Notes under the pieces: generated by a model
What the model saw: only the letters and a program-made list of their open reading frames with translations
Told to the model about the DNA's origin: nothing
Databases searched by the model: none
NCBI GenBank assembly: GCA_030528155.1
Contig: JAUMZL010000004.1
Coordinates: 1-64,000, forward strand
Direction of reading: 5' to 3'
Source: Aerococcus sp.
GTDB lineage: Bacteria > Bacillota > Bacilli > Lactobacillales > Aerococcaceae
Length of the DNA stretch: 64,000 nucleotides
Shown: positions 8,153 through 18,239 of the stretch, piece after piece
Position numbering within the stretch: the first letter of the stretch is position 1
Layout of the letters: each line of letters opens with the position of its first letter
Program-made: the position numbers and the translations under genes

Positions 8153-9556
8153 TTATGGGCTCCAATCCACTGATTCTTTATAGAGATGCCCCAACAATAA
8201 GCGCTCGGCTACTGCTGGTTGGTATTGAGATAATATGCCTGCTGCCGCCAGCAAATAATCCTTATCGAGGAAGAGCGCGGGATGTTTGGGGCGTGTACCT
8301 GCAGCTGTTTCGCGACAAACGCAACGGTAGAGTTGACGGGGTGATACCGCATGAAGCAAGGCTCCACCCGTTGCGACAACCGCTTGAAAATGGCTAGCAT
8401 CCTTACCTGTTTGCACCCAGGTTTCGCTGTCTCTTTTTGTCAATTGCCCCAAATGCCGATTTAAGGCAATATCGGTCGCTTTTAGGGCAAGGAGTTCTTC
8501 CAGCTTGCGATCAGCTGCCGTTTGGGGGAGTGCCTGATGGTTCTTTTTACGCCAGGCGATCTGTTTGAACAGGCTGGCTTCATCCCAACCTGTTCCGAGT
8601 TCCGCTAGTAAAGTTTCCTCAGGATACTGTGCCACCACGCTTTTGGCAGATTCGCGCATACCTAAATCCCCCTCCACCGTTCGTTTAAGCACTGGCTCGG
8701 GCAGTCCTTCATAAAGCACATTAACTGCCGTTGGACGCCCTTGACCGAATGTGTGCACATCCGTCGTGGCACCGCCCACATCAATGGTGAGTATCCCGGA
8801 ACCAAAATATTTTCCGAGCAGTGCCGTAGCGAGTTGGACAGCCACGGGGGTAGGGATAATCGGCAAAAAGGCGTGTTGAGCGACTTGATCCAGGCCTTTT
8901 GAGGTGACAATCTTCTCATTAAAAATTGCTGCTGCTACGCGCTTCACGCCATCCATCTGGAGCACATTCACCTTGGGCATGACATTATCCGCCAAGTAGA
9001 GCGTTTTGTTTTGGCGCTGAAACAGCACACGCAATTCGTCCTGTACCGCCCGGTTACCCGCATAGATTACTGGTGCGGTGATAGAATGATTAACCAATTG
9101 TGAAGCCACCGTCAAAACGAAGCGCTGGTCCCCACCGTCCGTCCCTCCCGTCAACAGAATGGCATCTGGATCTAACCGCGTAATTTCCTGCCAATCGCCC
9201 TCCGTGAGACGATACGCATACTGAGCAAGGATCCGCGTGCCCGATCCCATTGCGGCCTGTTTGGCTGCGCGTGTGGTGAGTGAAGCGGTTAACCCAATAA
9301 CAACGAGTTTAAACCCACCCCAAGCACTAGAACTAAAGGCCTCCTTTAACGCGTCATCATTGGGCCGATACGCCACCTGTTGGAGCAGTTGCGTCTTTGC
9401 CGTTTGATAGCAATCTACAATTGATGTCGCCTGCGTCGTTGGCAGTGTCACGTGGGCAAGGCGCTTGGCATTTGTCTCATCAATCAGCTGGAATTTTGAA
9501 TAAGTACTCCCGAAATCCCCCAACAATACCAATTGTCTCACCGGTGTTTTGTCCAT
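8153..9556 (-). CDS. GlmL/MutL-family actin-like ATPase
   Basis: A 467-residue protein of the ASKHA (actin/hsp70-like ATPase) superfamily, closest by motif to the GlmL/MutL proteins that accompany B12-dependent glutamate mutase. Seen: phosphate-1 motif LLGDFGSTYSK (about 10-20), LLTGGTDGGDQ, phosphate-2 motif IDVGGATTDVHTFG and adenosine motif VVATGGALLH. Known family members are thought to reactivate the mutase or chaperone its cofactor. Here no mutase subunit (glmE or glmS) is nearby. The ATG at 9556 has GAGGAGGGG at six bases, so upstream in-frame starts are rejected. It begins about 110 bases after hutU on the same strand and is probably co-transcribed. Its link with glutamate, the product of histidine breakdown, is suggestive only. 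Confidence 0.7.
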   Translation of the reverse strand: MDKTPVRQLVLLGDFGSTYSKFQLIDETNAKRLAHVTLPTTQATSIVDCYQTAKTQLLQQVAYRPNDDALKEAFSSSAWGGFKLVVIGLTASLTTRAAKQAAMGSGTRILAQYAYRLTEGDWQEITRLDPDAILLTGGTDGGDQRFVLTVASQLVNHSITAPVIYAGNRAVQDELRVLFQRQNKTLYLADNVMPKVNVLQMDGVKRVAAAIFNEKIVTSKGLDQVAQHAFLPIIPTPVAVQLATALLGKYFGSGILTIDVGGATTDVHTFGQGRPTAVNVLYEGLPEPVLKRTVEGDLGMRESAKSVVAQYPEETLLAELGTGWDEASLFKQIAWRKKNHQALPQTAADRKLEELLALKATDIALNRHLGQLTKRDSETWVQTGKDASHFQAVVATGGALLHAVSPRQLYRCVCRETAAGTRPKHPALFLDKDYLLAAAGILSQYQPAVAERLLLGHLYKESVDWSP

Positions 9557-9665
9557 CACTATCCCCTCCTCATCGCTATCCTTAAAATACGAAAAGAGCG
9601 CCACCGTTGCACCTCTCATCAGATGCACATACCGGTTGCGCTCAGTCAATTTCTTCGTTTAGTGG

Positions 9666-11690
9666 TTATTCAAATAATTGATGAACCGCATCCGTCACCA
9701 ATTCATCATCTGCTAGGTACGGAATGGTGATATGGTCCGACCCTTGATGCATTTCATTATACTGAATGGCAGTTTCCATGGCGTGTTCATTGCGCGCCCA
9801 GCTGCGCCGAGCAACTCCGCCCATGGTATCCCATGCTAAGGCGGATTTGATGATCTCATCCACGCGTTCACTACCATCCAAAACCAATCCAAAGCCACCA
9901 TTGATCGATTTACCAATACCAACACCGCCACCATTATGGAGAGCCACCATGGTCATCCCACGTGCTGCATTTCCAGCGTAGCATTGTACCGCCATATCCG
10001 CTGTGACATTGGAACCATCCTTGATATTGGCCGTTTCACGGAATGGCGAATCCGTCCCGGAAACATCGTGGTGGTCGCGCCCGAGCATCACTGGCCCGAT
10101 CTCACCATTACGTACCAGTTCATTGAATTTCAGCGCAATTTCCACACGGCCTTTGCAATCTTGATAGAGAATCCGCGCTTGCGTCCCTACGACGAGCTGA
10201 TTCTTTTCGGCGTCGCGGATCCAATTGTAGTTGTCAAGATCCTGATAGCGCCGATCCTTATCAATCGTTTCCATAGCGGCATGGTCGGTTTTAATCAAAT
10301 CTTCGTGTTTACCACTCAAGCAGACCCAACGGAATGGCCCATACCCATAGTCAAAAAGCAGCGGTCCCATAATGTCTTCAACGTAAGATGGCCAGATAAA
10401 ACCGTCTTTGTCATCCACACCATTCTTCGAAATTTCTTTGATACCGGAGTCATAGATCGCCTTCATAAAGGAGTTCCCATAGTCAAAGAAATACGTCCCA
10501 CGACTGGTGAGCGTTTTGATCGCTTGGTAGTGACGAGCCAGGCCTTCGTCCACCAATTTCCGGAATTGTTGTGGATCTTGGTCTAACATCGCTGTCCGTT
10601 CAGCAAAGGTCAATGCCACTGGGCAGTAGCCCCCTTGGTAAACATTATGACAGGAAGTTTGGTCTGACAAGAGGTCGATCTTTACGTCATGTTCTACGCA
10701 GTATTCCAACAGATCAACAATGTTGCCGTGGTAGGCGATGGACATGGCTTCCTTCTTTTCAAGGCTGTCTTTAGCGATGGCTAAGGCTTCTTCGGCACTT
10801 GATGTGACTTGTTGAATCCAGCCTTGTTCTAAACGCGTATCAATGCGGGACTGGTCCACTTCAGCAATGATAGAGACCGCTCCTGCAATATCGGCTGCTT
10901 TTCCTTGCGCACCTGACATGCCGCCTAAACCAGATGAAATGAATAATTTGCCACCCAAGTTACCCTCTTCAGGAATCCCTAATTTCAACCGACCGGCATT
11001 CAGTAAGGTGTTATAGGTTCCATGAACGATTCCCTGTGGCCCAATGTACATCCAGCCACCAGCCGTCATTTGCCCATAATTGGTGACGCCCATCTGTTCG
11101 GCGATCTCCCAGTCTTTAATATTGTCATATTCCCCTACCAATAAACCATTCGTAATGACCACACGCGGAGCTTCCGGTTTCGAATGGAACAAGCCAACAG
11201 GATGCCCAGATTCCACTACTAAGGTCTGTTCATCCGTCATCGCTTCGAGATACTTCTTGATCAAACGATACTGTAGCCAGTTCGAGCACACTTGCCCGGT
11301 TTCACCATACGTCACGAGTTCATAAGGATAGAGGGCGACGTCAAAATCGAGGTTATTATCGATTTGCACCTGAATAGCCTTCCCAGCGACACAGTTTCCT
11401 TTGTATTCATCGATCGGTTTGCCGTGAATCTCACCGGCTGGCCGCCAACGGTAAGCATAAATACGGCCACGAGTCTTCAATTCTTCGAGAAATTCTGGAA
11501 TAATTTGTTCATGGTATTTCGTTGGCACATAGCGCAAGGCATTCTTCAATGCGATCTGGGTCTGTGCTTCGCTCAGGCGAAAGCCGCGGTTTGGCGCACG
11601 GCGAATCCCCTCTACGAAGGCAGGTTTTTCTGGCAGTACATCATCGAGTTTAATGGTCATGGCTTTAGAAATATCGTTGGCATCAAACAT
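9666..11690 (-). CDS. hutU: Urocanate hydratase
   Basis: A 674-residue urocanase, the long form with an insertion; the well-studied Pseudomonas type is about 560. Seen: YGQMTAGGWMYIGPQG (205-220), the NAD-binding GLGGMSGAQ (254-262) and the C-terminal stretch CYAGNAARGMTMVALHNGG containing conserved glycine and histidine residues. It adds water to urocanate using tightly bound NAD+ as an electrophile, giving 4-imidazolone-5-propionate in the second step of histidine degradation. The ATG at 11690 follows AGAAGGAGAGG at seven bases. It is transcribed away from hutI, the next enzyme, and precedes a GlmL-like gene. Confidence 0.95.
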   Translation of the reverse strand: MFDANDISKAMTIKLDDVLPEKPAFVEGIRRAPNRGFRLSEAQTQIALKNALRYVPTKYHEQIIPEFLEELKTRGRIYAYRWRPAGEIHGKPIDEYKGNCVAGKAIQVQIDNNLDFDVALYPYELVTYGETGQVCSNWLQYRLIKKYLEAMTDEQTLVVESGHPVGLFHSKPEAPRVVITNGLLVGEYDNIKDWEIAEQMGVTNYGQMTAGGWMYIGPQGIVHGTYNTLLNAGRLKLGIPEEGNLGGKLFISSGLGGMSGAQGKAADIAGAVSIIAEVDQSRIDTRLEQGWIQQVTSSAEEALAIAKDSLEKKEAMSIAYHGNIVDLLEYCVEHDVKIDLLSDQTSCHNVYQGGYCPVALTFAERTAMLDQDPQQFRKLVDEGLARHYQAIKTLTSRGTYFFDYGNSFMKAIYDSGIKEISKNGVDDKDGFIWPSYVEDIMGPLLFDYGYGPFRWVCLSGKHEDLIKTDHAAMETIDKDRRYQDLDNYNWIRDAEKNQLVVGTQARILYQDCKGRVEIALKFNELVRNGEIGPVMLGRDHHDVSGTDSPFRETANIKDGSNVTADMAVQCYAGNAARGMTMVALHNGGGVGIGKSINGGFGLVLDGSERVDEIIKSALAWDTMGGVARRSWARNEHAMETAIQYNEMHQGSDHITIPYLADDELVTDAVHQLFE

Positions 11691-11841
11691 TGGATTTCCT
11701 CTCCTTCTTTGTTACGATTCTATCACGATGTCGTTCGGCAGTATTTAATCATTTGTGGGAATAATTAAATCATCACTGGTATTGTAGCGAGAGAGAGTCT
11801 ACCAAAAGACTATAGGGTTACTAAAAGATAAAATTTCCGCC

Positions 11842-11857
11842 AAATGAAGCGCTGTCA
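11842..11857. promoter_or_regulatory. Divergent hutU-hutI control region with cre-like dyad
   Basis: The 239-bp spacer between hutU and hutI contains TGAAGCGCTGTCA, one base short of the catabolite-responsive element consensus, followed by two TTGAC motifs (about 11865 and 11874) upstream of hutI. The likely -35 and -10 pairs cannot be set with confidence. It is the probable regulatory region for both genes. Confidence 0.3.
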
Positions 11858-11929
11858 GCCATATTGACTGGTTATTGACGTTTTATAGTTACAATGAAGG
11901 CGAAATCATTAAGGAAAGAGTGAGAGTTT

Positions 11930-13198
11930 ATGCATGCAGAGACAATCTTGACGCATTTTAGCCAAATTTTTGCCCCGAATGATCCCGGTCATCCGCTCAC
12001 CAAAGAAGAAATGAACACGGCAGAGATTATTCACGACGGCTACATTGCGATAGCCGATGGGAAAATCCTCCAAGTGGGAAGTGGTGAGCCTGACGAAACA
12101 CTCCTCAATGAGGATACAACGATTGTCGATTACACCGGCAAAGTCGCAACACCCGGTCTGATTGACTGCCACACGCACCTCGTCTATGGCGGCAGTCGTG
12201 AACACGAATTCGCCTGGAAATTAAATGGGATGAGCTACCTCGAGATTCTCAACCAAGGTGGGGGAATCCATAGCACCGTCCAAGCCACGCGCAATGCCTC
12301 CTTTGATGAGTTGTACGACAAGACTAAACGCCTGTTAGACTACATGTGCCGCTACGGAACAACCACTGTGGAAGCGAAGAGTGGGTATGGTCTCGATTGG
12401 GAAACCGAAGAACGCCAGCTCAAAGTCATTGAGCAATTGAATCACGATCATACGCTCGATCTCGTGCCAACATTCATGGCGGCTCACGCCGTTCCAAAAG
12501 AATATGCGGGACGTTCAGAAGAATATATTCAACTGATCATCGATGAAATGTTGCCAAAAGTCAAAGAACAGAACCTCGCGGAATTTTGCGATATTTTCTG
12601 CGAACAGGATGTCTTCACCGCAGAAGAATCCTATCAATTGCTGAAAGCAGCAAAGGAAATGGGCTTTAAATTGCGGATTCATGCGGATGAGATTGCCTCC
12701 ATTGGTGGGGTAGAGGTGGCCGCGAAATTGCAAGCAACAAGTGCGGAACATTTGATGATGATTACTGATGAAAGCATCCAAGCCATGGCCGAAAATCATG
12801 TGATTGCCGATCTCTTGCCAGGGACGACCTTTAGCTTGATACAAACAACCTACGCTCCAGCGCGCAAGATGATTGAAGCGGGTGTGCCAATCACCCTTTC
12901 CACCGACTGCAACCCGGGGAGCTGCCCAACCATCAATATGCAATTCATTATGCAATTAGGATGCTTCCAAATGCGCCTCACCCCAGTTGAGGTGCTCAAT
13001 GCTGTGACGATTAACGCCGCTTATGCCGTGGATCGGGCAGGCAAAATTGGGAGTTTAGATCGTGGTAAACAGGCCGACATCACGATTTTTGATTGCAACA
13101 ATATCGACTACCCACTCTACTTCTTCGCCACCAACTTAGTGAGTGACGTCTACAAGAACGGTCAGCATGTCGTGGTCAATGGGAGCTTAGCCAACTAA
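11930..13198 (+). CDS. hutI: Imidazolonepropionase
   Basis: A 422-residue amidohydrolase, typical length. Seen: the metal-binding HTH in [12 protein letters not shown] (about 79-90), the long substrate loop around [16 protein letters not shown] (about 250) and the final metal-ligand aspartate in STDCNPGS (about 324-331). It hydrolyses 4-imidazolone-5-propionate to N-formimino-L-glutamate, the third step in histidine breakdown. A purine-rich AAGGAAAGAGTGAGAG precedes the ATG; the spacing is loose. It ends at a terminator and is followed by the SARP-like regulator on the same strand. Confidence 0.95.
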   Translation: MHAETILTHFSQIFAPNDPGHPLTKEEMNTAEIIHDGYIAIADGKILQVGSGEPDETLLNEDTTIVDYTGKVATPGLIDCHTHLVYGGSREHEFAWKLNGMSYLEILNQGGGIHSTVQATRNASFDELYDKTKRLLDYMCRYGTTTVEAKSGYGLDWETEERQLKVIEQLNHDHTLDLVPTFMAAHAVPKEYAGRSEEYIQLIIDEMLPKVKEQNLAEFCDIFCEQDVFTAEESYQLLKAAKEMGFKLRIHADEIASIGGVEVAAKLQATSAEHLMMITDESIQAMAENHVIADLLPGTTFSLIQTTYAPARKMIEAGVPITLSTDCNPGSCPTINMQFIMQLGCFQMRLTPVEVLNAVTINAAYAVDRAGKIGSLDRGKQADITIFDCNNIDYPLYFFATNLVSDVYKNGQHVVVNGSLAN

Positions 13199-13255
13199 AT
13201 AGATAGTAACTAGCCGTGACAATAGCTAGCGGTTATTGCTATAACGATTAAAGAA

Positions 13256-13285
13256 AGCGTCAGTCCCTCAACTGGCGCTTTTTTC
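13256..13285 (+). terminator. Terminator after hutI
   Basis: AGCGTCAGT (13256-13264) pairs with ACTGGCGCT (13271-13279, one G-U pair) and is followed by a run of six T residues. It isolates hutI from the downstream regulator. Confidence 0.75.
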
Positions 13286-13388
13286 AGGATTAATCCGCTT
13301 CCCTATGTTCTCTTTGAGCCTAAAGAAAATCTTATAGGTAAAAACTAACCTTTTTTCTGAGTGGGAACGTGCTATGATAAGACTAACA

Positions 13389-13404
13389 ATGATAACGCTA
13401 TCAA
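13389..13404. promoter_or_regulatory. cre-like site upstream of the SARP-type regulator
   Basis: ATGATAACGCTATCAA matches the CcpA cre consensus at all but one fixed position and is nearly palindromic. It lies 36 bases before the start codon, just after a TATGAT -10-like element at about 13371-13376, a position suited to repression. Confidence 0.4.
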
Positions 13405-13439
13405 CAGCCGTCGCTGAGCAAGCAAAGGAGGCGCTGCTC

Positions 13440-16400
13440 ATGAGTGAAACACTGCAAGTCAAACTGTTTGGCATTCCTACTGTCAAGCAAGGGGGCCAGC
13501 TGATCACCTTTCCCTATGCTAAGGTGGACGCCCTGCTCTATTATCTATTCATAAATAAAGCGGTCAGTCGTGGCGAAATCGCCAGTATGCTCTGGCCCAA
13601 CAAAGATGAAGCAAAATCCCGCAAAAATCTGCGCAATTCGATCTATCAAGCCAATAAAACGCTTGGTGCAGACTATATCCTCACCCCAAATCGTTATCAT
13701 CTCAAGCTCAATCCCGATCTCCCCTTAACGGTGGATGCGTGGGATTTCGCTACAGCCCCAGCCGAACACCTCGATGATTATCAGGGCGAATTCCTCAAGG
13801 GGTTCTTTGTGAAGGATGCTGATGCGTATGAGGAGTGGCTGCTTGGTGTGCGTACCCACTATGAGCAGCTCTATACGAAACATCTGCGTGCCGAAATTGA
13901 AGCCACAATGTCCACAGAACCAAATGCGCGCGTAGAAAGTCAAATCCAATCTCTGATCGCTTTGGATGACTACAATGAGGATAGCTATCGCTTATTGATG
14001 ATGTACTATCAGCAGGTGGGATTAAATAGCAAGGTCATTGAGACCTACTATGCCCTCAGCGACCATTTTAAGAAAGATCTCAATATCTTACCCTCCAAGG
14101 CACTCACAGCTATCTACAAACAGACACTCGATCAACTGCATACCGCATCCAAAGCGCCAAGCGTCCCAAAATACTACTATGTTCGTTCCAAGGCGATTGC
14201 GGAACTGGAGAATGCTCTTGAATGTTTTCAAACCGAGCACCAGAGTCAGCGTGTACTGGTGGTCGGCGAATCGGGGAGCGGTAAAACGACATTGATCCAA
14301 CAAGTGCTCGCCAACGCCCACTATGAGGGGACACTGCTTACGCTCTACGCTAATGATTATTTGCCTCGTTTAGATGGACAAATTTGGCAACAATTCATTA
14401 ACCACCTCTTGCATTCATCACCAAAACCAGTAAGCGCAGCTAAGAAGCAATACTGGCGGCAGACACTGACTCAATCACTCACGCAATGTCTCACTGTACT
14501 TTCCAAACGGCAATTCCTTTTCCAGGCGTTGGCGGAAATGTACGGTACACTCTATGGCGAGCGACCGCTAGTTTTCGTCTTAGAGCACCTAGAGGATGTG
14601 GACCCCCTCTCATTGAAGTTATTGAATGCACTCGTGGTCACCAGTCCATTTCCTGTATTGCTGATCTTTTCTGGCAATCAATATTGGCGCTTGCTTGACC
14701 AGACGATGTCAACAACGGTCACTGATCTCGGCCATTTGCCAACCATTTCGCTCACTCCCCTCAGTGATTACTGGGCTAATCAATACTTAGATGAGCGTCT
14801 TCAATCGCATCTTCCCCCTCAGGACGTGCGTACAGAAATCATCACCTATGCCCAGGGTAATCTGCTCGTTTTAGAAACCTTGGCCCATCAATATGAACAA
14901 CAAGGCACATTGACTTTGTTGGCACCGACAATCACTAATATGATTACTGAGCAATTGCACTTTCTCAGTGAGCGCGCAAATGCCATTCTCGAAGTCATTT
15001 CCTTCTTTAACGATGGGGTGACACTGGATATGCTGGTAGCACTGATGAAACAGCCCGCCTCCCTCATTAAGCAAGAGGTGGATGCCCTCTACCAAAAACA
15101 AATTATTAGCGAAGAAACCGCCGGCAACTTGCCAATGATTCGTATTCAGCATCGCCGTATCCGCCATTATTTCTACATGCGCCAACCGGAGTCAGTGCGC
15201 CGACTGATGCACCATACGATTGCGGATACCCTCGCCCAAGCAGCCACCACCGCCCCCGAGCAATTGAATTTGTTGAAGGTCATTGCTTACCACTATACAA
15301 AAGCCAACCAGACCGTACAGGCGCTCGACTATGAATTGGCCTATTTGCAGAACATCCTCTGTCTGGAGCACGAGCTTTTCCCGGTGTATCAACAAACCTG
15401 GCATAAAGTGCCGTTAGAGGCCAACCGCTACTCGGGCGAATTAATCAGCGAAAAGTTTCAAGACATCCGCTCCCGTCTCCATACGATTCGCCATCAAGAA
15501 GTCACCGGCACGCACTTGATTCAATTAGAGATTAAATTCCTCTATATTCAAGGACGTTATCGCATTCGTAATGGTGAATATGCAAATGGGGTAGCGAATA
15601 TTGAACAGATGATTGCTCAAGCGCGCGGAATTGGAGAACAGGACTACCTCTTGCGTGGGTATTTGCAGATGATCTACTACTATATCCAGGTAAATCAGCC
15701 ACACGCCATGAAACAATACGTTGATTTAGCATTAGAATTGGCAGTTGAATCCAATAATTATCAATATACCGCTATTGTACTGCGGTTGCGCGGTCTACAA
15801 TTCTTAATGACCGGCCACCTCAAAAAAGCCGAACAAGCTCTAGAGGAATCCATCCACCTGTTGACCTTGACCGATTATGTCAAACGTCATTTCATGGTGA
15901 GCTTAGCGGCTGCTTATGATTATCTCGCTGAGGTTGCTTTCATTCGGGGGGATTATGACAGAGCGCGGGACATCGAGGAAAAGGCATTCGCCCACCTCGA
16001 GCAGGAACAGGCGGATTCCAGCCGCATCGTGCTTTTAACCAATATGGGACGAATCCATTTTGCCCTGAAAGAATACGCGGCTGCCCATAATGCCCTACAA
16101 AAAGCCTACCAGTTGTCCAATCAAACAACCTCGCTCTGGAAACGACCGCAACTGCTGGCTTACCTCGCTGCAACCTCTGCAAAATTGGGAGATATGGATC
16201 AGGCCAAACAAACGCTAAGGCTCTGTCAAGCAGAAGAACAAGCTGCTTTTAGTGAAAATCAAGGCATTTACCACTGGGCCTGTGTGATCGTACTGAATGA
16301 AGAGCGCCAACATGCTAATGATCCGTATGCTGCTCATTCCCTGCTTAAAAACTGTCGCCTCGCTCAAAAGGAACTGACTGGGGCCCGGGAAGCCTTTGAA

Positions 16401-16484
16401 CGCGCCATGGTGAATGATCTACTCCCTCATCATGACCTCCAAACTCCTTCCAGCACCACAACCTTCCAAGTTAAACGTTCGTAA
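13440..16484 (+). CDS. SARP/BTAD-type regulator with AAA ATPase and TPR-like tail
   Basis: A 1014-residue multidomain protein. Seen in order: a winged-helix DNA-binding domain of OmpR/SARP type (about 1-100, with LLYYLF..RGEIASMLWP), a bacterial transcriptional activation domain of helical repeats (about 105-250), a P-loop GESGSGKTTL near 277-286 with a downstream Walker-B-like VFVLEHLEDVD, and a long helical C-terminus (about 600-1000) resembling TPRs. The design is that of large STAND-like activators (AfsR/MalT class): ligand and ATP binding cause oligomerisation and DNA binding. The ATG at 13440 has AAAGGAGG at eight bases. It sits among hut genes, converging with hutH, so it is the best candidate hut regulator in the window. 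That role is inferred from position only. Confidence 0.75.
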   Translation: MSETLQVKLFGIPTVKQGGQLITFPYAKVDALLYYLFINKAVSRGEIASMLWPNKDEAKSRKNLRNSIYQANKTLGADYILTPNRYHLKLNPDLPLTVDAWDFATAPAEHLDDYQGEFLKGFFVKDADAYEEWLLGVRTHYEQLYTKHLRAEIEATMSTEPNARVESQIQSLIALDDYNEDSYRLLMMYYQQVGLNSKVIETYYALSDHFKKDLNILPSKALTAIYKQTLDQLHTASKAPSVPKYYYVRSKAIAELENALECFQTEHQSQRVLVVGESGSGKTTLIQQVLANAHYEGTLLTLYANDYLPRLDGQIWQQFINHLLHSSPKPVSAAKKQYWRQTLTQSLTQCLTVLSKRQFLFQALAEMYGTLYGERPLVFVLEHLEDVDPLSLKLLNALVVTSPFPVLLIFSGNQYWRLLDQTMSTTVTDLGHLPTISLTPLSDYWANQYLDERLQSHLPPQDVRTEIITYAQGNLLVLETLAHQYEQQGTLTLLAPTITNMITEQLHFLSERANAILEVISFFNDGVTLDMLVALMKQPASLIKQEVDALYQKQIISEETAGNLPMIRIQHRRIRHYFYMRQPESVRRLMHHTIADTLAQAATTAPEQLNLLKVIAYHYTKANQTVQALDYELAYLQNILCLEHELFPVYQQTWHKVPLEANRYSGELISEKFQDIRSRLHTIRHQEVTGTHLIQLEIKFLYIQGRYRIRNGEYANGVANIEQMIAQARGIGEQDYLLRGYLQMIYYYIQVNQPHAMKQYVDLALELAVESNNYQYTAIVLRLRGLQFLMTGHLKKAEQALEESIHLLTLTDYVKRHFMVSLAAAYDYLAEVAFIRGDYDRARDIEEKAFAHLEQEQADSSRIVLLTNMGRIHFALKEYAAAHNALQKAYQLSNQTTSLWKRPQLLAYLAATSAKLGDMDQAKQTLRLCQAEEQAAFSENQGIYHWACVIVLNEERQHANDPYAAHSLLKNCRLAQKELTGAREAFERAMVNDLLPHHDLQTPSSTTTFQVKRS

Positions 16485-16488
16485 AGCA

Positions 16489-16520
16489 AAGCCCCACGCC
16501 GATGCGTCAGCGTGGGGCGA
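16489..16520. terminator. Bidirectional terminator between regulator and hutH
   Basis: A perfect 9-bp GC-rich stem, GCCCCACGC (16491-16499) with GCGTGGGGC (16510-16518), stands between the convergent stop codons. T-tracts are short on either side. Confidence 0.65.
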
Positions 16521-16542
16521 TTTCTTATTCACTTTGTTTGAC

Positions 16543-18081
16543 TTATTGTAAGCTCAAGATTGCCACTTTTTCCACTTGTTCCAGCAAGGTGCCGTCTTTG
16601 ATCAGTGCAGTTGCTTTATTCAATTCATCGTAGACCTCAATGTCTTTGTCATTTTCGATGAAATCAAGCACGTCACGGACGCATTGGTAAGCCACCTGGG
16701 TTCCTTGACCGAGCTCTGTGGTCTGTTCCTTCAGATCTAGTGCCTGGCAAGCTGCCATGATTTCTGTTGCAACGACCCGCCAAGAATTATCGAGAATTTG
16801 AGCTGCCGTGCGAGCTGCGATGGTTCCCATGCTGACAAAGTCTTCTTGATTTTCACAGGATGGAATAGAATCCACTGAAGCTGGATGAGCGAGAATCTTG
16901 TTTTCACTTACGAGTGCTGCTGCCGCATATTGAGTGATCATGAAGCCGGAGTTTAATCCAGGATGTTTAACCAGGAAGGATGGCAACCCACTCAATTGCC
17001 GGTTGACTAACCGCTCTATGCGACGTTCTGACACATTCGCGATTTCTGCAATCGCAATCCCCAAGAAGTCAAAGGGCTGTGCCATGGGTTCACCGTGGAA
17101 GTTCCCACCGGAGATCACCTTTCCATCTGCGGTGATAATAGGATTATCTGTGCCGGAGTTGATTTCAATTTCCACTTTTTCTTTTACATAGGCGATGCTG
17201 TCTTTCGATGCCCCGTGAATTTGAGGAATACAACGCAGGGTATAGGCATCTTGGACATGCCCTTCTTTTGGCTCAGTCGTGTAGTGGCTGCCTGCAATCA
17301 AGTGGCGCATATTCTTCGCCGTAGCCAGCTGCCCGATCTGCGGACGGATGGTGTGCAATTCTTCAGCAAACACTGCAGCAATCCCATTGTGTGCTTCTAC
17401 GGATAATGCCCCGGCAATATCGGAGAGCTTCGCTAGTTTGATCGCATCATAAGTCGCCAAAGCCCCGATAGCGGTGAGCACGGTTGTCCCATTGATCAGT
17501 GCCAATCCTTCTTTAGAGGCCAACTTGATAGGTGCCAGTCCTGCTTTTTCCATGGCTTCCTTACCTGGGAATAATTCTCCTTCATAGTACGCACGTCCCA
17601 GACCAAGCATCGGTAATACCATGTGCGATAATGGCGCCAAGTCCCCGGATGCCCCGAGTGATCCTTTTTCTGGAATATGTGGTACGACATGATGATTCAA
17701 CATATCAACCAACAATTGAATGGTACTCAAACGAATACCGGAGCTCCCTTTTAATAAGGAGTTGACGCGAATGGCCATGATACTGCGGACAACATCTTCA
17801 GCAAGAGGCTCCCCATACCCGCACGAATGCGTACGAATCAAGTTTTCCTGCAGCTGTTGACAGTCCTCAGCAGAAATACTGAGCGATTGCAAAGAGCCAA
17901 AGCCTGTATTAATTCCGTATGTCGGGGTGCCGGCCACGACAATATCCTCAACAATTTGGCGCGAGCGCTTCACAGAGGCGATCGCCTGTTCATCTAGAGC
18001 TACCGTATACTGATCACGTGCAATATGGACTAAATCTTCAAGCGTTAAATGTTGACCATCTAATATCACTGTGTTTGACAT
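16543..18081 (-). CDS. hutH: Histidine ammonia-lyase
   Basis: A 512-residue lyase of the MIO (methylidene-imidazolone) family, normal length. Seen: the Ala144-Ser145-Gly146 triad in GSLGASGDLAP that cyclises to the MIO cofactor, the N-terminal YGINTGFG loop carrying the catalytic tyrosine, and QDAYTLRC.PQ. It deaminates L-histidine to urocanate and ammonia without external cofactor. The ATG at 18081 follows AAAAGGAGTGG at five bases; the 40-residue longer frame lacks an SD. It is the last gene of the ftcD-fchA-fhs-permease-hutH series on the minus strand, 158 bases after the permease. Confidence 0.96.
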   Translation of the reverse strand: MSNTVILDGQHLTLEDLVHIARDQYTVALDEQAIASVKRSRQIVEDIVVAGTPTYGINTGFGSLQSLSISAEDCQQLQENLIRTHSCGYGEPLAEDVVRSIMAIRVNSLLKGSSGIRLSTIQLLVDMLNHHVVPHIPEKGSLGASGDLAPLSHMVLPMLGLGRAYYEGELFPGKEAMEKAGLAPIKLASKEGLALINGTTVLTAIGALATYDAIKLAKLSDIAGALSVEAHNGIAAVFAEELHTIRPQIGQLATAKNMRHLIAGSHYTTEPKEGHVQDAYTLRCIPQIHGASKDSIAYVKEKVEIEINSGTDNPIITADGKVISGGNFHGEPMAQPFDFLGIAIAEIANVSERRIERLVNRQLSGLPSFLVKHPGLNSGFMITQYAAAALVSENKILAHPASVDSIPSCENQEDFVSMGTIAARTAAQILDNSWRVVATEIMAACQALDLKEQTTELGQGTQVAYQCVRDVLDFIENDKDIEVYDELNKATALIKDGTLLEQVEKVAILSLQ

Positions 18082-18239
18082 ATCAGCCACTCCTTTTCTG
18101 CAGTGTTTCGTCATGCGCTCACCAATCCCTCCTGGCTTAACATCAGCGCATAGGCAGACACCGATACCTACTGATGGATTTTGGAAAACCCATGCCCTCA
18201 CTATATGGATTAAGAAAAATTATTCCCCTAAAGTCTTCT

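Noticed and set aside
9936-10586. 216-residue open frame on the plus strand inside hutU
   Set aside because: It lies wholly antisense to the well-supported urocanate hydratase gene, has no SD, and shows no recognisable domain.
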